Shown: positions 11,902 to 21,727, counted from the first letter of the stretch. The stretch: DNA of 64,000 bases from Bacillota bacterium (GCA_023421735.1 JAEZSP010000037.1:1-64000), one strand, 5' to 3'. Made by a program: numbers and translations. Notes: generated by a model not told the origin, from the letters alone.

Positions 11902-12810
11902 ATGGCGGAAGGATACGGGAAGGATCACTGGAAAAACGCGACGAACTATGAGAGCTTCGAATTGCGGGCGCATCGGTTTCGGCCGGAACTGCGCCCCGTT
12001 TTTTTCGCGTGGCTCGGCATCAAACCGGATTCCCGCGTGCTTGATGCAGGCTGCGGCAGCGGCGTGTTCACGCGCTACCTGGCGGGCGGGCTTGAGGCGG
12101 GGCACATCACGAGTTTTGACATCAGCCCGGCGTTCGTCGAATTCGGAAATAGGCGGCATGCCGAACTGGGGCTCTCGGCGCGCATCCTGCTCGAGGTGCA
12201 GGACGGTTATGCGCTTTCCTATCCGGATGACCATTTCGATGCCGTCACGAATTACACGTATGTGGGCACGTTGGAGGATCCCGAGGCGGGAATGCGCGAA
12301 ATGGTGCGCGTGTGCAAACCCGGCGGGACGGTGTCCAGCGTCATCGCCTCCAACGCGCTGCCCCGGGCGGGATATGAGGGGTGCTTCCCGTTTGATCCGG
12401 ATGGCACGCTCGGGCGTCTCGTGCAACGCGAGAACCGCGCGTTCTCCGACATCGTGGGAGTGGCGTATGCGAATCACATGAATGAACTCGAAGCGACCAG
12501 AAAGGTGGGCCTGCGGGACATCCGGCTCTTCCCGTTCGCACACCTGATCTGCTTCTCAGACGCGGGAGTCCCCCTGGAATATCGCCGCGCGCTTGCGCTC
12601 GATGAAACGCGGGAGGAAATCAGCTGGCTGCGGAGTCGGTTTTCTCAAAATGAGGCGGAATATGAAAAGCGCGGCTTCAGGCGCCGCGATTACGAGGAGT
12701 TGGCAAGCCTTCTCGAACAAAAATACGCACATTACGAAACGGATTTTGAAACGGACCAGAGCTTTGAATGGCATGGTGGCTATAACTACATCGTCACGGG
12801 CGTTAAGTGA
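11902..12810 (+). CDS. SAM-dependent methyltransferase, class I
   Basis: A 302-residue Rossmann-fold methyltransferase. Motif I is VLDAGCGSGVFTRYL (about residues 46-60). An acidic residue ends strand 2 (SFDISPAFVEF), and motif GGTVSSV after the MVRVCKPGG loop (about 133-145) marks strand 5. This resembles ubiquinone/menaquinone- or small-molecule-type methyltransferases (Methyltransf_11/25). The C-terminal ~100 residues are charged and helical and may cap the active site. No substrate can be inferred: neighbours are cell-wall proteins and a broken kinase. The start has AAGGGGG seven bases upstream. Its last 8 bases overlap the convergent kinase pseudogene. Confidence 0.85.
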   Translation: MAEGYGKDHWKNATNYESFELRAHRFRPELRPVFFAWLGIKPDSRVLDAGCGSGVFTRYLAGGLEAGHITSFDISPAFVEFGNRRHAELGLSARILLEVQDGYALSYPDDHFDAVTNYTYVGTLEDPEAGMREMVRVCKPGGTVSSVIASNALPRAGYEGCFPFDPDGTLGRLVQRENRAFSDIVGVAYANHMNELEATRKVGLRDIRLFPFAHLICFSDAGVPLEYRRALALDETREEISWLRSRFSQNEAEYEKRGFRRRDYEELASLLEQKYAHYETDFETDQSFEWHGGYNYIVTGVK

Positions 12811-13619
12811 GCCCATCGGTCCATGTGCGTACGGCACGGTTACTCTTTAAAATGATCGTCTTATCTGAAAACTGGGAAACGCGCGCCTTCGTACCGTCCT
12901 TTCCCGCTTTGTAATCTCTTGCCCACTTGAACATCGATGCAAGCACAACGAACCTCGGCCTGTAGATACACTTCTCAAAGCCGAGGTTCTGCCTGATCCA
13001 GCGCAGCAGAATCCGCTTGCGTCGCACGAGTGGCCCCGGCTCCAGCCAAATTACATAGTCCACTCGCCGCATGCCCTCGAGAAAGCATTCCCGCCCGGTA
13101 TCTTCCAGGATGAAATCCGGTTCCTCCAAGGTGGCCGAAAACAGCGCGGCCCGCTCTATGTCGGGGCGCTTTTTGTTGCCCCATAGGGTGGTTGGATCGG
13201 GTATATGAACTAACACGAATTCCAAATAATGATTCGTCGTTGCGGCGGATCTTTTTCCGCCCAGCGTCGTTGCCCCCCGCTCAACACGGCAGCTTTGCCC
13301 AAGGGGCGAAGCTGGTCCCTATGGGACTGAATTTGACGCATTTCATGCGGCAAATTCACCGTAGCGCTGCTACGTTTCGCTCCAACTCCAGGCGCGCCGA
13401 ACGCAGTCGGCGCGGTCGTGAAGCGACTTGGTTTGCCGCGGCGTACTGCGGCAAACCAACCTCGCCGGACGAAAAAACCTCTCGCTGCTTCGGACGAATT
13501 ATTATTCTCCATTCGTATAACTCGTCTAGGTGATGGCGGGGCACACTCGTCAATGTTGCCGCACGCCGTGCCAGCGTGGATTTTCCGCTTCCGACCGAAC
13601 TCACGATATGGATTTTCAT
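12803..13619 (-). pseudogene. P-loop (FlaR/adenylate-kinase-like 'topology modulation') kinase, interrupted by an insertion
   Basis: The N-terminal part (13619-13518) begins MKIHIVSSVGSGKSTLARR, a Walker A loop as in small AAA_18/FlaR-like kinases, and runs to HHLDEL. The remainder (13210-12803) resumes at VHIPDPTTLWGNKKRPDIERAAL and continues through VIWLEPGPLVRRKRILLRWI to the stop. Between them lies the 304-bp element 13214-13517. Removing the element and one copy of its 3-base duplication restores one frame of about 169 codons, reading HHLDELVHIPDP, a normal length for the family. Translation as it stands runs into unrelated sequence after DELYEW and stops. The function of the family is not well defined. 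The start is the ATG with GGGGGATT just upstream; the 3' end overlaps the methyltransferase gene by 8 bases. Confidence 0.85.
13214..13517. mobile_element. Non-coding inverted-repeat insertion element (MITE-like), 304 bp
   Basis: The left end CACGAATTCCAAATAATG and the reverse complement of the right end TACGAATGGAGAATAATA, extended to about 25 bases, match at about 19 of 25 positions, including ACGAAT and AATAAT-ATTCGTC. The element is flanked by TAA on both sides (13211-13213 and 13518-13520), a probable 3-bp target duplication. No convincing coding frame lies inside. It contains internal stems, for example GGTTTGCCGC/GCGGCAAACC (about 13430-13457) and GGCGGA/TCCGCC near 13243. Such elements move only with a transposase supplied elsewhere; none is in the window. 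Confidence 0.75.
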
Positions 13620-13640
13620 GTAATCCCCCATCAGCAAACT

Positions 13641-13670
13641 CGACGGTGCGGGGTTTACCCCGCGCCGTCG
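13641..13670. terminator. Hairpin between the isomerase operon and the kinase pseudogene
   Basis: CGACGGTGCGGGG pairs with CCCCGCGCCGTCG across a TTTA loop: 13 positions with one G-T type mismatch. It follows the minus-strand isomerase operon and may end it, but no T run follows on either strand. Confidence 0.4.
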
Positions 13671-13762
13671 ATGGATGCGTTGATGATTTCCGCCCGGGAT
13701 TCTGATGGAACAGTGTCCTTTCAGCGGAGTCTGGGGCAGAGCCCCGTGCGTCCCCTGTTCGC

Positions 13763-15247
13763 TCAGGCGAACGGGTTCTCGGACGGATAGAGCATGCCCT
13801 TAGGCTGATTGAAGCTGATCGTCTCGATGCCGAGAACCTTGAGAACGGCGAAGAGATACTTGCCGATGTGCCCGAACGCGACAGCGCCGTGGTGCGGATA
13901 GCCGCCCTGAATGAGCACGTGGCGGTAGAAGCGGTTCATCTCCGGAATGCCGAACACGCCGATGGAGCCGAACGACTGGGTCGCCACGGGCAGAACCTCG
14001 CCCTGGGCGATGTAGGCGCGCAGGATGCTGTCCTTATCGGCCTGCAGGCGATAGAAGGTGATGTTGCCGGGGGCGATGTCGCCCTCAAGGGTGCCGCGCG
14101 TGATGTCGGGCTCGCCGCCGCCCTCGAGGCCGCGGTTCATGATGAGCTGGTACTTCATGGTGCCCTTGGTGAGGTGGCAGATGGGCGTATTTCCGCAGTG
14201 GAAGCCCATGAACACCTCGTTCCCGCGATAGGGGAACTTGCCCTCGATGGACTCTTTGTACATATCGGCGGGCACGGTGTTGTTGATGTCAAGCAGCGTC
14301 ACCGGGATGCCGGAGATGCATGTGCCCAAATACTCGGACACCGCGCCCCAGATATCCACTTCGCACGCGACAGGAATGCCGCGGGAGGTGAGGCGGGAGT
14401 TAACATAGCAAGGCACGAAGCCGAACTGCGTCTGGAACGCCGGCCAGCACTTGTTGGCCATGGCGACGAACGTCGCCGCGCCCTTGTTCTGTTCGATCCA
14501 ATCGAGCAGCGTCACTTCGTACTGCGCGAGCTTCGGGAGGATGCCCGGCATTTTGTTGCCGGTTCCAAGCTCCTTTGCCATGTCCTCAATGACCGCCGGA
14601 ATGCGCGGATCATCAGCGTGCTGCTTGTATGCCGCCAAGAGGTCAAGCTCCGAATTTTCCTGAATGTTGATCCCCAGCTTGAACAGCGGCGCGATGGGCG
14701 CGTTGCAGGCCAGGAAGTCATAGGGACGCGGGCCGAAGGTGATCATCTTGAGGCCCTTCACGGCGATGAGCGCACGCGCGATGGGCTCGAATTCCGCGAC
14801 CATCTTTGCGCACTCGTCGGCGGTGCCCACGGGGTACTCGGGAATGTAAGCGGGCACGCCGCGCAGCTTCAGGTTGTAGCTGGCGTTGAGCATGCCGCAG
14901 TACGCGTCGCCGCGGTTCGAACAAAGCACATCGATGTTCTCCTCGGCGGCTGCCACGAACATGACAGGGCCCCCGAACTTTTCGGCGAGCAGCGTCTCCG
15001 GGCCCTCGGGTCCGAAGTTTCCGAGGAACACGACGAGCGCGTTCACCCCTGCGGCCTTGAGCTCGTCGAGCGCCTTCATGGTATCGAGCTCATTCTCGAT
15101 GGTCGTTTGCATCTCCGCGATCTCCGCGCCCAGTGCGCGATACGTCTTGACGAGCGCCGCGCGTCGCTCCTGAGAGAGCGTGATCGGGAAACAGTCGCGG
15201 CTGACGGCGACGATTCCCATCTTTACTTCCGGTATATTGCTGAACAT
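13763..15247 (-). CDS. L-fucose/L-arabinose isomerase superfamily protein
   Basis: A 494-residue protein resembling the fucose/arabinose isomerase superfamily: an N-terminal alpha/beta region (VKMGIVAVSRDCFP and VNALVVFLGNFGPEG) and a C-terminal region with MGFHCGNTPICHL and GGYPHHGAVAFG, which supply Glu/His residues for metal binding in the family. Members interconvert aldoses and ketoses, but this subgroup is divergent and the sugar cannot be named. I start at 15247 because GAGGGGGT lies just upstream; an ATG 14 codons earlier lacks such a site. It follows the alpha-mannosidase gene by 72 bases on the same strand, suggesting one glycan-use operon. Confidence 0.8.
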   Translation of the reverse strand: MFSNIPEVKMGIVAVSRDCFPITLSQERRAALVKTYRALGAEIAEMQTTIENELDTMKALDELKAAGVNALVVFLGNFGPEGPETLLAEKFGGPVMFVAAAEENIDVLCSNRGDAYCGMLNASYNLKLRGVPAYIPEYPVGTADECAKMVAEFEPIARALIAVKGLKMITFGPRPYDFLACNAPIAPLFKLGINIQENSELDLLAAYKQHADDPRIPAVIEDMAKELGTGNKMPGILPKLAQYEVTLLDWIEQNKGAATFVAMANKCWPAFQTQFGFVPCYVNSRLTSRGIPVACEVDIWGAVSEYLGTCISGIPVTLLDINNTVPADMYKESIEGKFPYRGNEVFMGFHCGNTPICHLTKGTMKYQLIMNRGLEGGGEPDITRGTLEGDIAPGNITFYRLQADKDSILRAYIAQGEVLPVATQSFGSIGVFGIPEMNRFYRHVLIQGGYPHHGAVAFGHIGKYLFAVLKVLGIETISFNQPKGMLYPSENPFA

Positions 15248-15319
15248 TGAGCCTACCCCCTCATCCGATTTCCATTTATATATGTTCATTTTAGCAAACT
15301 CCGGCCGGTTGTCAATGAC

Positions 15320-18300
15320 TTATCCGATCATAAAACTGACGATTTCATACGGCTTGATGTCGAATTCGACGGTCTTGCCGTCAAAAGCGACATCCGCAAT
15401 CTCGTCTTCCACGAGCGAGATGAGTTTAACCGTGCGCGGCGCGCCGCCCAGGGTCATCGTCACATGCGTGCGCTCTCCGTAGCACTCGTACAGGCGAACG
15501 ACGATGCCGTTAGCCTTCAGCCCATGCTTGACGGATTCGATGATTACGTTCTCGCTGTCCACGCTGAACATGGAGTTGAGACTGCCCCGTCCGCCCGCGC
15601 CCGCGACCGCCGTAACGGGTATGTTGAGCATATACGCCATCGTCGGCGCGGCGGCACAGCGCCAGTCGCCCGCGTGCGGCATGATGGAGTAGGTGAACGT
15701 GTGCTCCTCCTGGTCCGCTTCCGGGTTCGGGAGCGTGGAGGATTTGAGGAGCGTGAGCGCGACCGAATTCTCGTCCACGGAGTGACCGTACTTGCAGTCG
15801 TTCATGAGCGTAAAGCCGTAATTGCCCTCGGAGACGTCCGCCCACTTGTGTGCGCAGACCTCGAAGCGTGCCACGTCCCAGCTGGTGTTTTTATGGGTCG
15901 CGCGCCTGACGTTTCCGTACTGGATGTCGTAGGTCGCCTCGTTGTAGAACACGTCCACCGGGAAGTGCGCCTTGAGCATGTGGTGCTGTTCCTTCCAGTC
16001 GACGTACGTTTCAAAGTCGATCCGGTCGATGGCGGAATAGAACACGATGTGCTGCACGATCTTCGAGTTGTTGAACTTGTATTCGCACCGCAGCTTTGTG
16101 AGCACCGGGCCTTGCTCCACAACCTCTGCTGAAATCAGCGCGTCCACGTCCCACTGGCGCTCGTCATAATAGATATTGATGTCCCACGCGTCATAGTTGT
16201 GCGGACGGTTTTCGTAGCACACGATGCGGTTGAGCGCCTCGCCCGGCTTGGCGATCTCGCGGCCGGTGCGCTTGTCGACAAGCGACGTGATGCGCATTGC
16301 GGAATCAAACGCGCCCGCGAAAAACGGCGTGTCAAACGTCTTTGTGGAAATCGACATCGTTTCTTCGGCCTCGGCGGAATCCACGAACCACATGGGCGTC
16401 GCGGTCATGGGCGCGAGGTTTTCGACGAATGCGCAGGCCCGCCCGTCCGCGCGTTGAATTGGATACACGTGTCCGGCCGCATCCTTTAGCCCCTTGGCAG
16501 ATGCCGGCGCATCGAACCAGACGATGTCGTCGCGCGCACCCGAAAGCGAGTTGAACAAAAGCACGTCGCCGGAAAGTTTTTGCCCGATGACTGCCAGCGC
16601 TTCTTGCTTCAGAACGGCCAGTTGCGCAAACAGTTCTTCGTAGATTTCCTTGGAATCGTCGTACACCTTTTTGATGGACGAGCCGGGGAGGATGTCGTGG
16701 AACTGAAGGGTCAGCATCCGGCGCCATATTTCCCGCAGCTGGTCGTTGGGATAGGCAAGCCCGCCTACGATGTGCGCATAGGAGCGCCAAAGCTCGACCT
16801 CACGCAGTTCGATCTCAATCTTGCGGTTTGACTTCTTGTTGCGTGCCATGGCGGTATAGGTGCCGCGATGGTACTCAAGGTACAATTCGCCCGACCACTT
16901 CGGCAGCCGCTTGTTGCCCTCCATGCGCTTTTCGAGCTTTTCGAAAAAGTCGCGTGCAAACTCCTGCCGCACGACCGGCGCACCCGCCACGGGACCCGCC
17001 ATGCGCCGTGCGTTCTCGATCATCCAATCGCTGGATCCGCCGCCGCCGTCGCCAAAGCCATAGGAGACCAGGAAGTGGTTGTCCACGCCCTTTTGCTGGA
17101 ACCGTTGCCAGCCGCCCTTGATCTGGCTGGGGTTGATCATGGCGTTATAGGTGGTGAAGTACTGAAGGTCGGTGTGCGATTCATACGAGCCGTTGCCGGT
17201 AAAATCGCGCGAGGGCGTGAAATGGGTGAGCACTTCGCTGCCGTCGATGCCCTTCCAGGTGAACGTGTCATAGGGCGAGAGGTTGAACTCGCTCCACGAG
17301 AGCTTCGAGGTGAAGAAGTAATCGATGCCGCTCTTTTTCAAAATCTGCGGGAGCGCAGCCGAATACCCGAAAACGTCCGGCAGCCATAGAATCTTCGAAC
17401 GCTTGCCGAACTCGGTCTCAAAAAATTCATTGCCATACAGGAACTGGCGCACCAGCGCTTCGCCGCCGGAAAGGTTGCAGTCGGCCTCGACCCACATGCC
17501 GCCTTCGGGCTCCCAACGCCCATCGGCGACCGCCTTCTTGATCCGCTCGAACAAATCGGGTTGATCTTCCTTCACAAACTGATAAAGCTGCGCCTGTGAG
17601 GACATGAACTTGAATTCCGGATACTGCTCCATGAGCTTTAGCATGGTTGCGAAAGAGCGAACCGCCTTGTGGCGCGTCTGATAGAGATCCCACAGCCACG
17701 CGACGTCGATGTGCGTGTGGCCGATGACGTCCGCGTACGCCTCGGGCTCAATGTCCGCCAGGGGCTTATAATACATGTCGTGCATATAGTCGCGCGCGGC
17801 TGCGACGGACTGGTGAAATTCCAGGCTGAAGGGGTTTCGGAGGTCGAGGAGATTGAGCGCGTCCGAGATCGTATAGAGCGTCTTTTCCCGATCACGGCTA
17901 CCGTCCGGCAACAGAAGCGCCGATTCATAGGGCACGTTCAGGTCGTAATACAGCCCTGTCACGTCGGTCATCGCGTCGTTGACAAACAGGCTCATGCGCG
18001 GGGGCGTAATCGCACCTTGACCGAAGCTGACGCCCGTGTAATTGGCGTAGCCCTGCAAAAAAATCTCGTAGGTCTTGCCGGGGACGGCGCGTTCCTCGAG
18101 CACAAGGGAGGTGTGCTTGGTGTCAAACGCCTGCTCGATTTTCCCGTTGACCCACACGACAAATTGCGGGTTTGTAGCCTCCCACATGCCCTCGCGGCCG
18201 GTGAGGATCGAAAGCGTGAGCTGACCGCGATAGTCGTCGGGCGTTTTGACGGTGACCTTGAAATCCATCCAGTCGTGTGCCGTATCCTGTCCCCATTCGC

Positions 18301-18442
18301 CGCCCTGCGGGAAGGGCGTAAAGTCTTTGGAGTCGCGATTTGCGATCATGATGCCCTCTGCCGGACGCGCGGCGCGTATGCGATACTCGCCCAAGACCTC
18401 CAACATTTTGCGGGCGCGCGCGTCCAATTGGTGAAGCTGCAT
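15320..18442 (-). CDS. Alpha-mannosidase, glycoside hydrolase family 38
   Basis: A 1040-residue GH38 enzyme that releases alpha-linked mannose from oligosaccharides. The N-terminal ~220 residues form the family's beta-sandwich. The catalytic barrel begins with the zinc-binding motif GHTHIDVAWLW (about 236-246). The nucleophile region GGMWVEADCNLSGGEALVRQ (about 315-333) contains the Asp expected to attack the sugar. A helical mid domain (LTLQFHDILPGSSIKKVYDDS) and C-terminal beta domains complete the usual order. There is no signal peptide, so it works in the cytoplasm on imported glycans. It is the first gene of an operon with the isomerase-like protein and is divergent from a solute-binding protein that may deliver the substrate. 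Confidence 0.95.
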   Translation of the reverse strand: MQLHQLDARARKMLEVLGEYRIRAARPAEGIMIANRDSKDFTPFPQGGEWGQDTAHDWMDFKVTVKTPDDYRGQLTLSILTGREGMWEATNPQFVVWVNGKIEQAFDTKHTSLVLEERAVPGKTYEIFLQGYANYTGVSFGQGAITPPRMSLFVNDAMTDVTGLYYDLNVPYESALLLPDGSRDREKTLYTISDALNLLDLRNPFSLEFHQSVAAARDYMHDMYYKPLADIEPEAYADVIGHTHIDVAWLWDLYQTRHKAVRSFATMLKLMEQYPEFKFMSSQAQLYQFVKEDQPDLFERIKKAVADGRWEPEGGMWVEADCNLSGGEALVRQFLYGNEFFETEFGKRSKILWLPDVFGYSAALPQILKKSGIDYFFTSKLSWSEFNLSPYDTFTWKGIDGSEVLTHFTPSRDFTGNGSYESHTDLQYFTTYNAMINPSQIKGGWQRFQQKGVDNHFLVSYGFGDGGGGSSDWMIENARRMAGPVAGAPVVRQEFARDFFEKLEKRMEGNKRLPKWSGELYLEYHRGTYTAMARNKKSNRKIEIELREVELWRSYAHIVGGLAYPNDQLREIWRRMLTLQFHDILPGSSIKKVYDDSKEIYEELFAQLAVLKQEALAVIGQKLSGDVLLFNSLSGARDDIVWFDAPASAKGLKDAAGHVYPIQRADGRACAFVENLAPMTATPMWFVDSAEAEETMSISTKTFDTPFFAGAFDSAMRITSLVDKRTGREIAKPGEALNRIVCYENRPHNYDAWDINIYYDERQWDVDALISAEVVEQGPVLTKLRCEYKFNNSKIVQHIVFYSAIDRIDFETYVDWKEQHHMLKAHFPVDVFYNEATYDIQYGNVRRATHKNTSWDVARFEVCAHKWADVSEGNYGFTLMNDCKYGHSVDENSVALTLLKSSTLPNPEADQEEHTFTYSIMPHAGDWRCAAAPTMAYMLNIPVTAVAGAGGRGSLNSMFSVDSENVIIESVKHGLKANGIVVRLYECYGERTHVTMTLGGAPRTVKLISLVEDEIADVAFDGKTVEFDIKPYEIVSFMIG

Positions 18443-18672
18443 TCAAATCATCCTTTCTATATATCCGTTTTTCATATGTTACCACAACTGCGGTCAAAAT
18501 GGAATAGCAGGTTTTTTCTGTTAAATGAAGGTGTGTGTGCGCTTGATGGCCAGTAATGAGATTTTACTATTTTTGGCATGAGTTTCCCCATCGTTAAGTT
18601 CCTGAATATTGAGTCGCAGATTCTCTGTTTGATGATTTCCGACTTTGCTTTTTGTCAGAATGGGAAACGCGA

Positions 18673-18702
18673 TTGACAGGCCGCGCTGATTAATGATAGT
18701 AT
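18673..18702 (+). promoter_or_regulatory. Promoter of the family 5 solute-binding protein gene
   Basis: TTGACA (18673-18678), 18 nt, TAGTAT (18697-18702), 34 bases before the ATG; GGTGGAGGAAG provides the ribosome site. The rest of the divergent region 18443-18672 holds no gene I can support. Confidence 0.65.
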
Positions 18703-18736
18703 AAGCCCACGTTAATTCACGGGTGGAGGAAGATTC

Positions 18737-20761
18737 ATGAAGAGGTATGTATCCTGGTTTGTCGCGGCAATGCTGCTTGCGACGCTTTTTACCTTCGGCG
18801 GGAGCGCGGAGGGAATGACGTATACGCAGGCACCGATGTTTGACGAGATGGTCGCATCGGGAGAGCTGCCGCCGGTTGCGGAGCGTCTGCCCGAGAACCC
18901 CAAGGTCGCGGATGACCGCTCGGCCAAGTATCTCGAAGACGGCGCGTTTGAAATCGGCACCTACGGCGGGACGATCCGCTCGGGCGCCATCACGCCCAAC
19001 TACAACGCGGACGTGTTCATCATGCTGACCGAGAACCTCCTCACCATGGTCGACACGTATTCCGGTACCGTCACCCCCAACGTGGTGGAGGATTATACCG
19101 TCAACGACGACTATACCCAGTACACCTTCAAGATCCGCAAGGGTCTCAAGTGGTCGGACGGCGCGGAAGTGACCATGGACGACTATCGCTTCGCCTTCGA
19201 AAACTGCATCTTCAATCCCGAGCTGACGCCCGTTGTGGACTCCTATCTGCGCGCGGGCGGCACGTCCACGGGCGATCCGCTGACCTTCGAAGTGCTCGAC
19301 GACGAGACCTTCCAGATCAGCTTCACGCAGAAGTACGGCGGATTCCTGGTGCACCTGTCGGTCGGCGGCTGGAAGGGCTACGCGAGCTATCTGAAGCCCT
19401 CGCACTTCCTCAAGCAGTTCCACAAGGACTTTGCGGAGGAGTGCCACGGCTCTCTGGACGCCTACTACGAATTCCTCAAGCCCTACGGCGAGGCCATGGG
19501 CTACTACGACGTCACCGAGGACGGCGTCTGGGCGAAGATTTTCACGCAAATCGACTGCGTTGCGGGTGAGATGACCAACTCCTCCGTCATGCTCACCGCC
19601 AAGATGTACGCGGCCGCGGGCATGACGCAGAACTTCCCGGTTCTGTATCCCTGGATGCTGACGTCCGACGAGAACAACATCGTGACGTGGACGCGCAACC
19701 CCTACTACTTCAAGGTGGATGCCGCGGGCCAGCAGCTCCCCTACTGTGATTATGTGACCTCCACGCTCTATGAAAATCAGGAGATGCTGCAGATGCAGAT
19801 CATCTCGGGTGCGATCGATTACATGCGCGAGTCGGCAACCATCAACAACGTGACGCTGTACCTCGAGAACGAGGAAACGGCGGGCATCAAGGTGCACTTC
19901 TACTCGCTGAACAACACGCCCACCGACTGCATGATCAACATGAACTACGGTCTGAACACCGACGGCACCGTCAAGGACGACGAGCAGTCGCAGGCGTGGC
20001 AGGAGGTCATCGGCGACAAGCGGTTCCGCGCCGCACTCGCGTCAGCCATCGACGTGGACGAGATCATCGAGGCGGTGTACACCGGCTTTGCGGAGCCCGA
20101 CGCGTACTTCACTTCGCTGTATCAGTATGATCCCGATTACGCGAACCAGCTTCTCGACGAGATCGGCATGGCCGACATCGATAATGACGGCTACCGCGAG
20201 ACGCCGTCCGGCAAGAAGCTTCAGTGGATGATCTTCAACGCCGATGATGCCAGCGACATCATCCCGGTGTGCGAGCTGCTCGTGGAATACTGGAATACCG
20301 AGCTTGGGCTGAATGTCACCGCGACGACCACGGAGTCCTCCCTGTTGGCGACCTCGCAGGCGGCAAACGAGATCCCCATGCGCGTCTTCTGGGCGCCGAT
20401 CGACATCACGTGGTTCAACCTCAACTGGGGGCAGAACGCCTTTGGGCCGCTGTGGGACACCTGGTATAAAAACGGCGGTCTGAACGCCGCGAGCGCCACG
20501 GCGGGCGGCATCGAGCCGCCGGCGGAGGTCAAAGAGTTCTACACCCTCCTCGAGGCCGTCATGACCGGAAGCCCGGACGAGGCAGTCCAGACCGTGCTCC
20601 CCGCCATGCATGAGCTGGTGGCGGGGAACCTGTGGGTGCTCATCCCGCTGCAGAACGTGCAGCAGTCCGTGATCGCCAATGCCAAGCTCCACAACATCCC
20701 CGTGGGTGGCGTCGGCATCGCCGGCAACTTCGTGGCAGAGCTGTTCTTCTACGGAGAATAG
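18737..20761 (+). CDS. ABC-transporter substrate-binding protein, family 5
   Basis: A 674-residue secreted binding protein of the SBP_bac_5 (peptide/nickel/oligosaccharide) class. Residues 1-25 form a signal peptide ending GSAEG; there is no Cys lipobox. The mature start (LPPVAERLPENP) and the Y-GGTIRSG entry match a subgroup often linked to oligosaccharide uptake. The TVNDDYTQYTFKIRKGLKWSDG segment (about 115-140) is the family core signature. No permease or ATPase genes are beside it, so it must use a transporter encoded elsewhere. Divergence from the GH38 operon hints at a mannose-containing glycan, but a peptide ligand cannot be excluded. It is followed by a degenerate MITE copy. Confidence 0.88.
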   Translation: MKRYVSWFVAAMLLATLFTFGGSAEGMTYTQAPMFDEMVASGELPPVAERLPENPKVADDRSAKYLEDGAFEIGTYGGTIRSGAITPNYNADVFIMLTENLLTMVDTYSGTVTPNVVEDYTVNDDYTQYTFKIRKGLKWSDGAEVTMDDYRFAFENCIFNPELTPVVDSYLRAGGTSTGDPLTFEVLDDETFQISFTQKYGGFLVHLSVGGWKGYASYLKPSHFLKQFHKDFAEECHGSLDAYYEFLKPYGEAMGYYDVTEDGVWAKIFTQIDCVAGEMTNSSVMLTAKMYAAAGMTQNFPVLYPWMLTSDENNIVTWTRNPYYFKVDAAGQQLPYCDYVTSTLYENQEMLQMQIISGAIDYMRESATINNVTLYLENEETAGIKVHFYSLNNTPTDCMINMNYGLNTDGTVKDDEQSQAWQEVIGDKRFRAALASAIDVDEIIEAVYTGFAEPDAYFTSLYQYDPDYANQLLDEIGMADIDNDGYRETPSGKKLQWMIFNADDASDIIPVCELLVEYWNTELGLNVTATTTESSLLATSQAANEIPMRVFWAPIDITWFNLNWGQNAFGPLWDTWYKNGGLNAASATAGGIEPPAEVKEFYTLLEAVMTGSPDEAVQTVLPAMHELVAGNLWVLIPLQNVQQSVIANAKLHNIPVGGVGIAGNFVAELFFYGE

Positions 20762-20768
20762 ACACTCG

Positions 20769-20937
20769 TTTTCCATCCACGGCAGAACCGCTTTTTCGGC
20801 GCCCCCTTTTGGCCCCGGCTTTGTCGCCCGCTTGACGTAGGCAGAAAGTCTGTCTCTGTCTGCTACGCCTGCGCTCCGGCTCCGTGAAAACAAAAGAGCT
20901 GCGCCGAATTCCATCGATTCTGTTTATAGACGGAGTA
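20769..20937. repeat. MITE-like dispersed repeat, copy A (about 169 bp, degenerate left end)
   Basis: Aligns along its length with the repeat at 27625-27798, including the blocks GCTACGCCTGCGCTCC and CGCCGAATTCCAT. The right end (reverse complement TACTCCGTCTATAAACAGAA) is well kept; the left end is TTTTCCATCCACGGCAGAA. No target duplication is clear. It is non-coding and lies just after the solute-binding gene. Confidence 0.75.
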
Positions 20938-20986
20938 CGAGGAATCGACAGATCGCCGCGCCAGGCATGGCGCGGCGGTTTTGCCG

Positions 20987-21727
20987 TCAGTTGTCCTTGA
21001 CCAGATACGTCTCGATAAAGCGCGCGGCCCGGTCCGCGTCAAATCCTTTTCCCGTCAGATAGGCGCGCGCGCCGCCGTAGCGTGCGTACAGGTGATCGAG
21101 GAATTCCCGAATGGATTCCTCCCGGGACTCCAGTATGTAAGCGGGCAGCTTTATGCCCATGTTCTTTTCAAAATTGACGGACATCGTCTCAAAGATGGGT
21201 TGCATGAGCCGCGCCGTCACCGCATAGTTCTGAACGATCTCCTCCCGATCGACGCCAAGCAGATCGAGGATCAGCGCGGCGATGACGCCTGTGCGGTCCT
21301 TGCCGGCCGTGCAGTTGAACACCACGCCGGCCGCGCTGTTTTCCCAGATTGCCGCAAAAACGGAGAGAATTGCCTCGGACGCGTTGTCCAGAAGGTTCAC
21401 GTACAGGGCGCCCATAGAGGCGGGGAACGTCTGCTCTCCGGACTGGCCTTGCATCCGGTCGGAGAGGGGGATGCTCAGATAGGCGATCTTGTCCACATCC
21501 GCCAGCCTTGAAGGGTCGCGGTTCCTCTCGAGGGGCGTCCGCAGATCGATCACCGCGCGCACACCAAGACCAAGGACAGCCTCCACGTCAGCGGGCGTCA
21601 GGTTTGCGTGGGAGTCGGAGCGGAAGAGCCGGTTTTCCCGAACAGTTCCCCCAAGTCTCGATCCGTAGCCGCCCAAATCTCGAAAGTTCAGTGCACGTTC
21701 CAGCGCCACCGCAGTCAGTCCTTTCAT
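20987..21727 (-). CDS. Tyrosine-protein phosphatase-like enzyme (Y_phosphatase3 family)
   Basis: A 246-residue dual-specificity/tyrosine phosphatase-like protein. The P-loop FNCTAGKDRTG (about residues 137-147) carries the catalytic Cys and Arg of the CX5R motif with the AGKDRTG variant typical of this family, some members of which act on phosphoinositides or phosphotyrosine. The N-terminal RDLGGYGS entry and DLRTPLERNRDPSRL also match. Its ATG directly adjoins the stop codon of the ABC ATPase, so it is the last gene of the transporter operon. A role in dephosphorylating an imported ester is possible but is inference. Confidence 0.88.
   Translation of the reverse strand: MKGLTAVALERALNFRDLGGYGSRLGGTVRENRLFRSDSHANLTPADVEAVLGLGVRAVIDLRTPLERNRDPSRLADVDKIAYLSIPLSDRMQGQSGEQTFPASMGALYVNLLDNASEAILSVFAAIWENSAAGVVFNCTAGKDRTGVIAALILDLLGVDREEIVQNYAVTARLMQPIFETMSVNFEKNMGIKLPAYILESREESIREFLDHLYARYGGARAYLTGKGFDADRAARFIETYLVKDN

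Noticed and set aside
13868..15250. 460-codon frame opposite the isomerase-like gene
   Set aside because: Composition and lack of motifs mark it as a shadow; the minus-strand gene has a ribosome site and family motifs.
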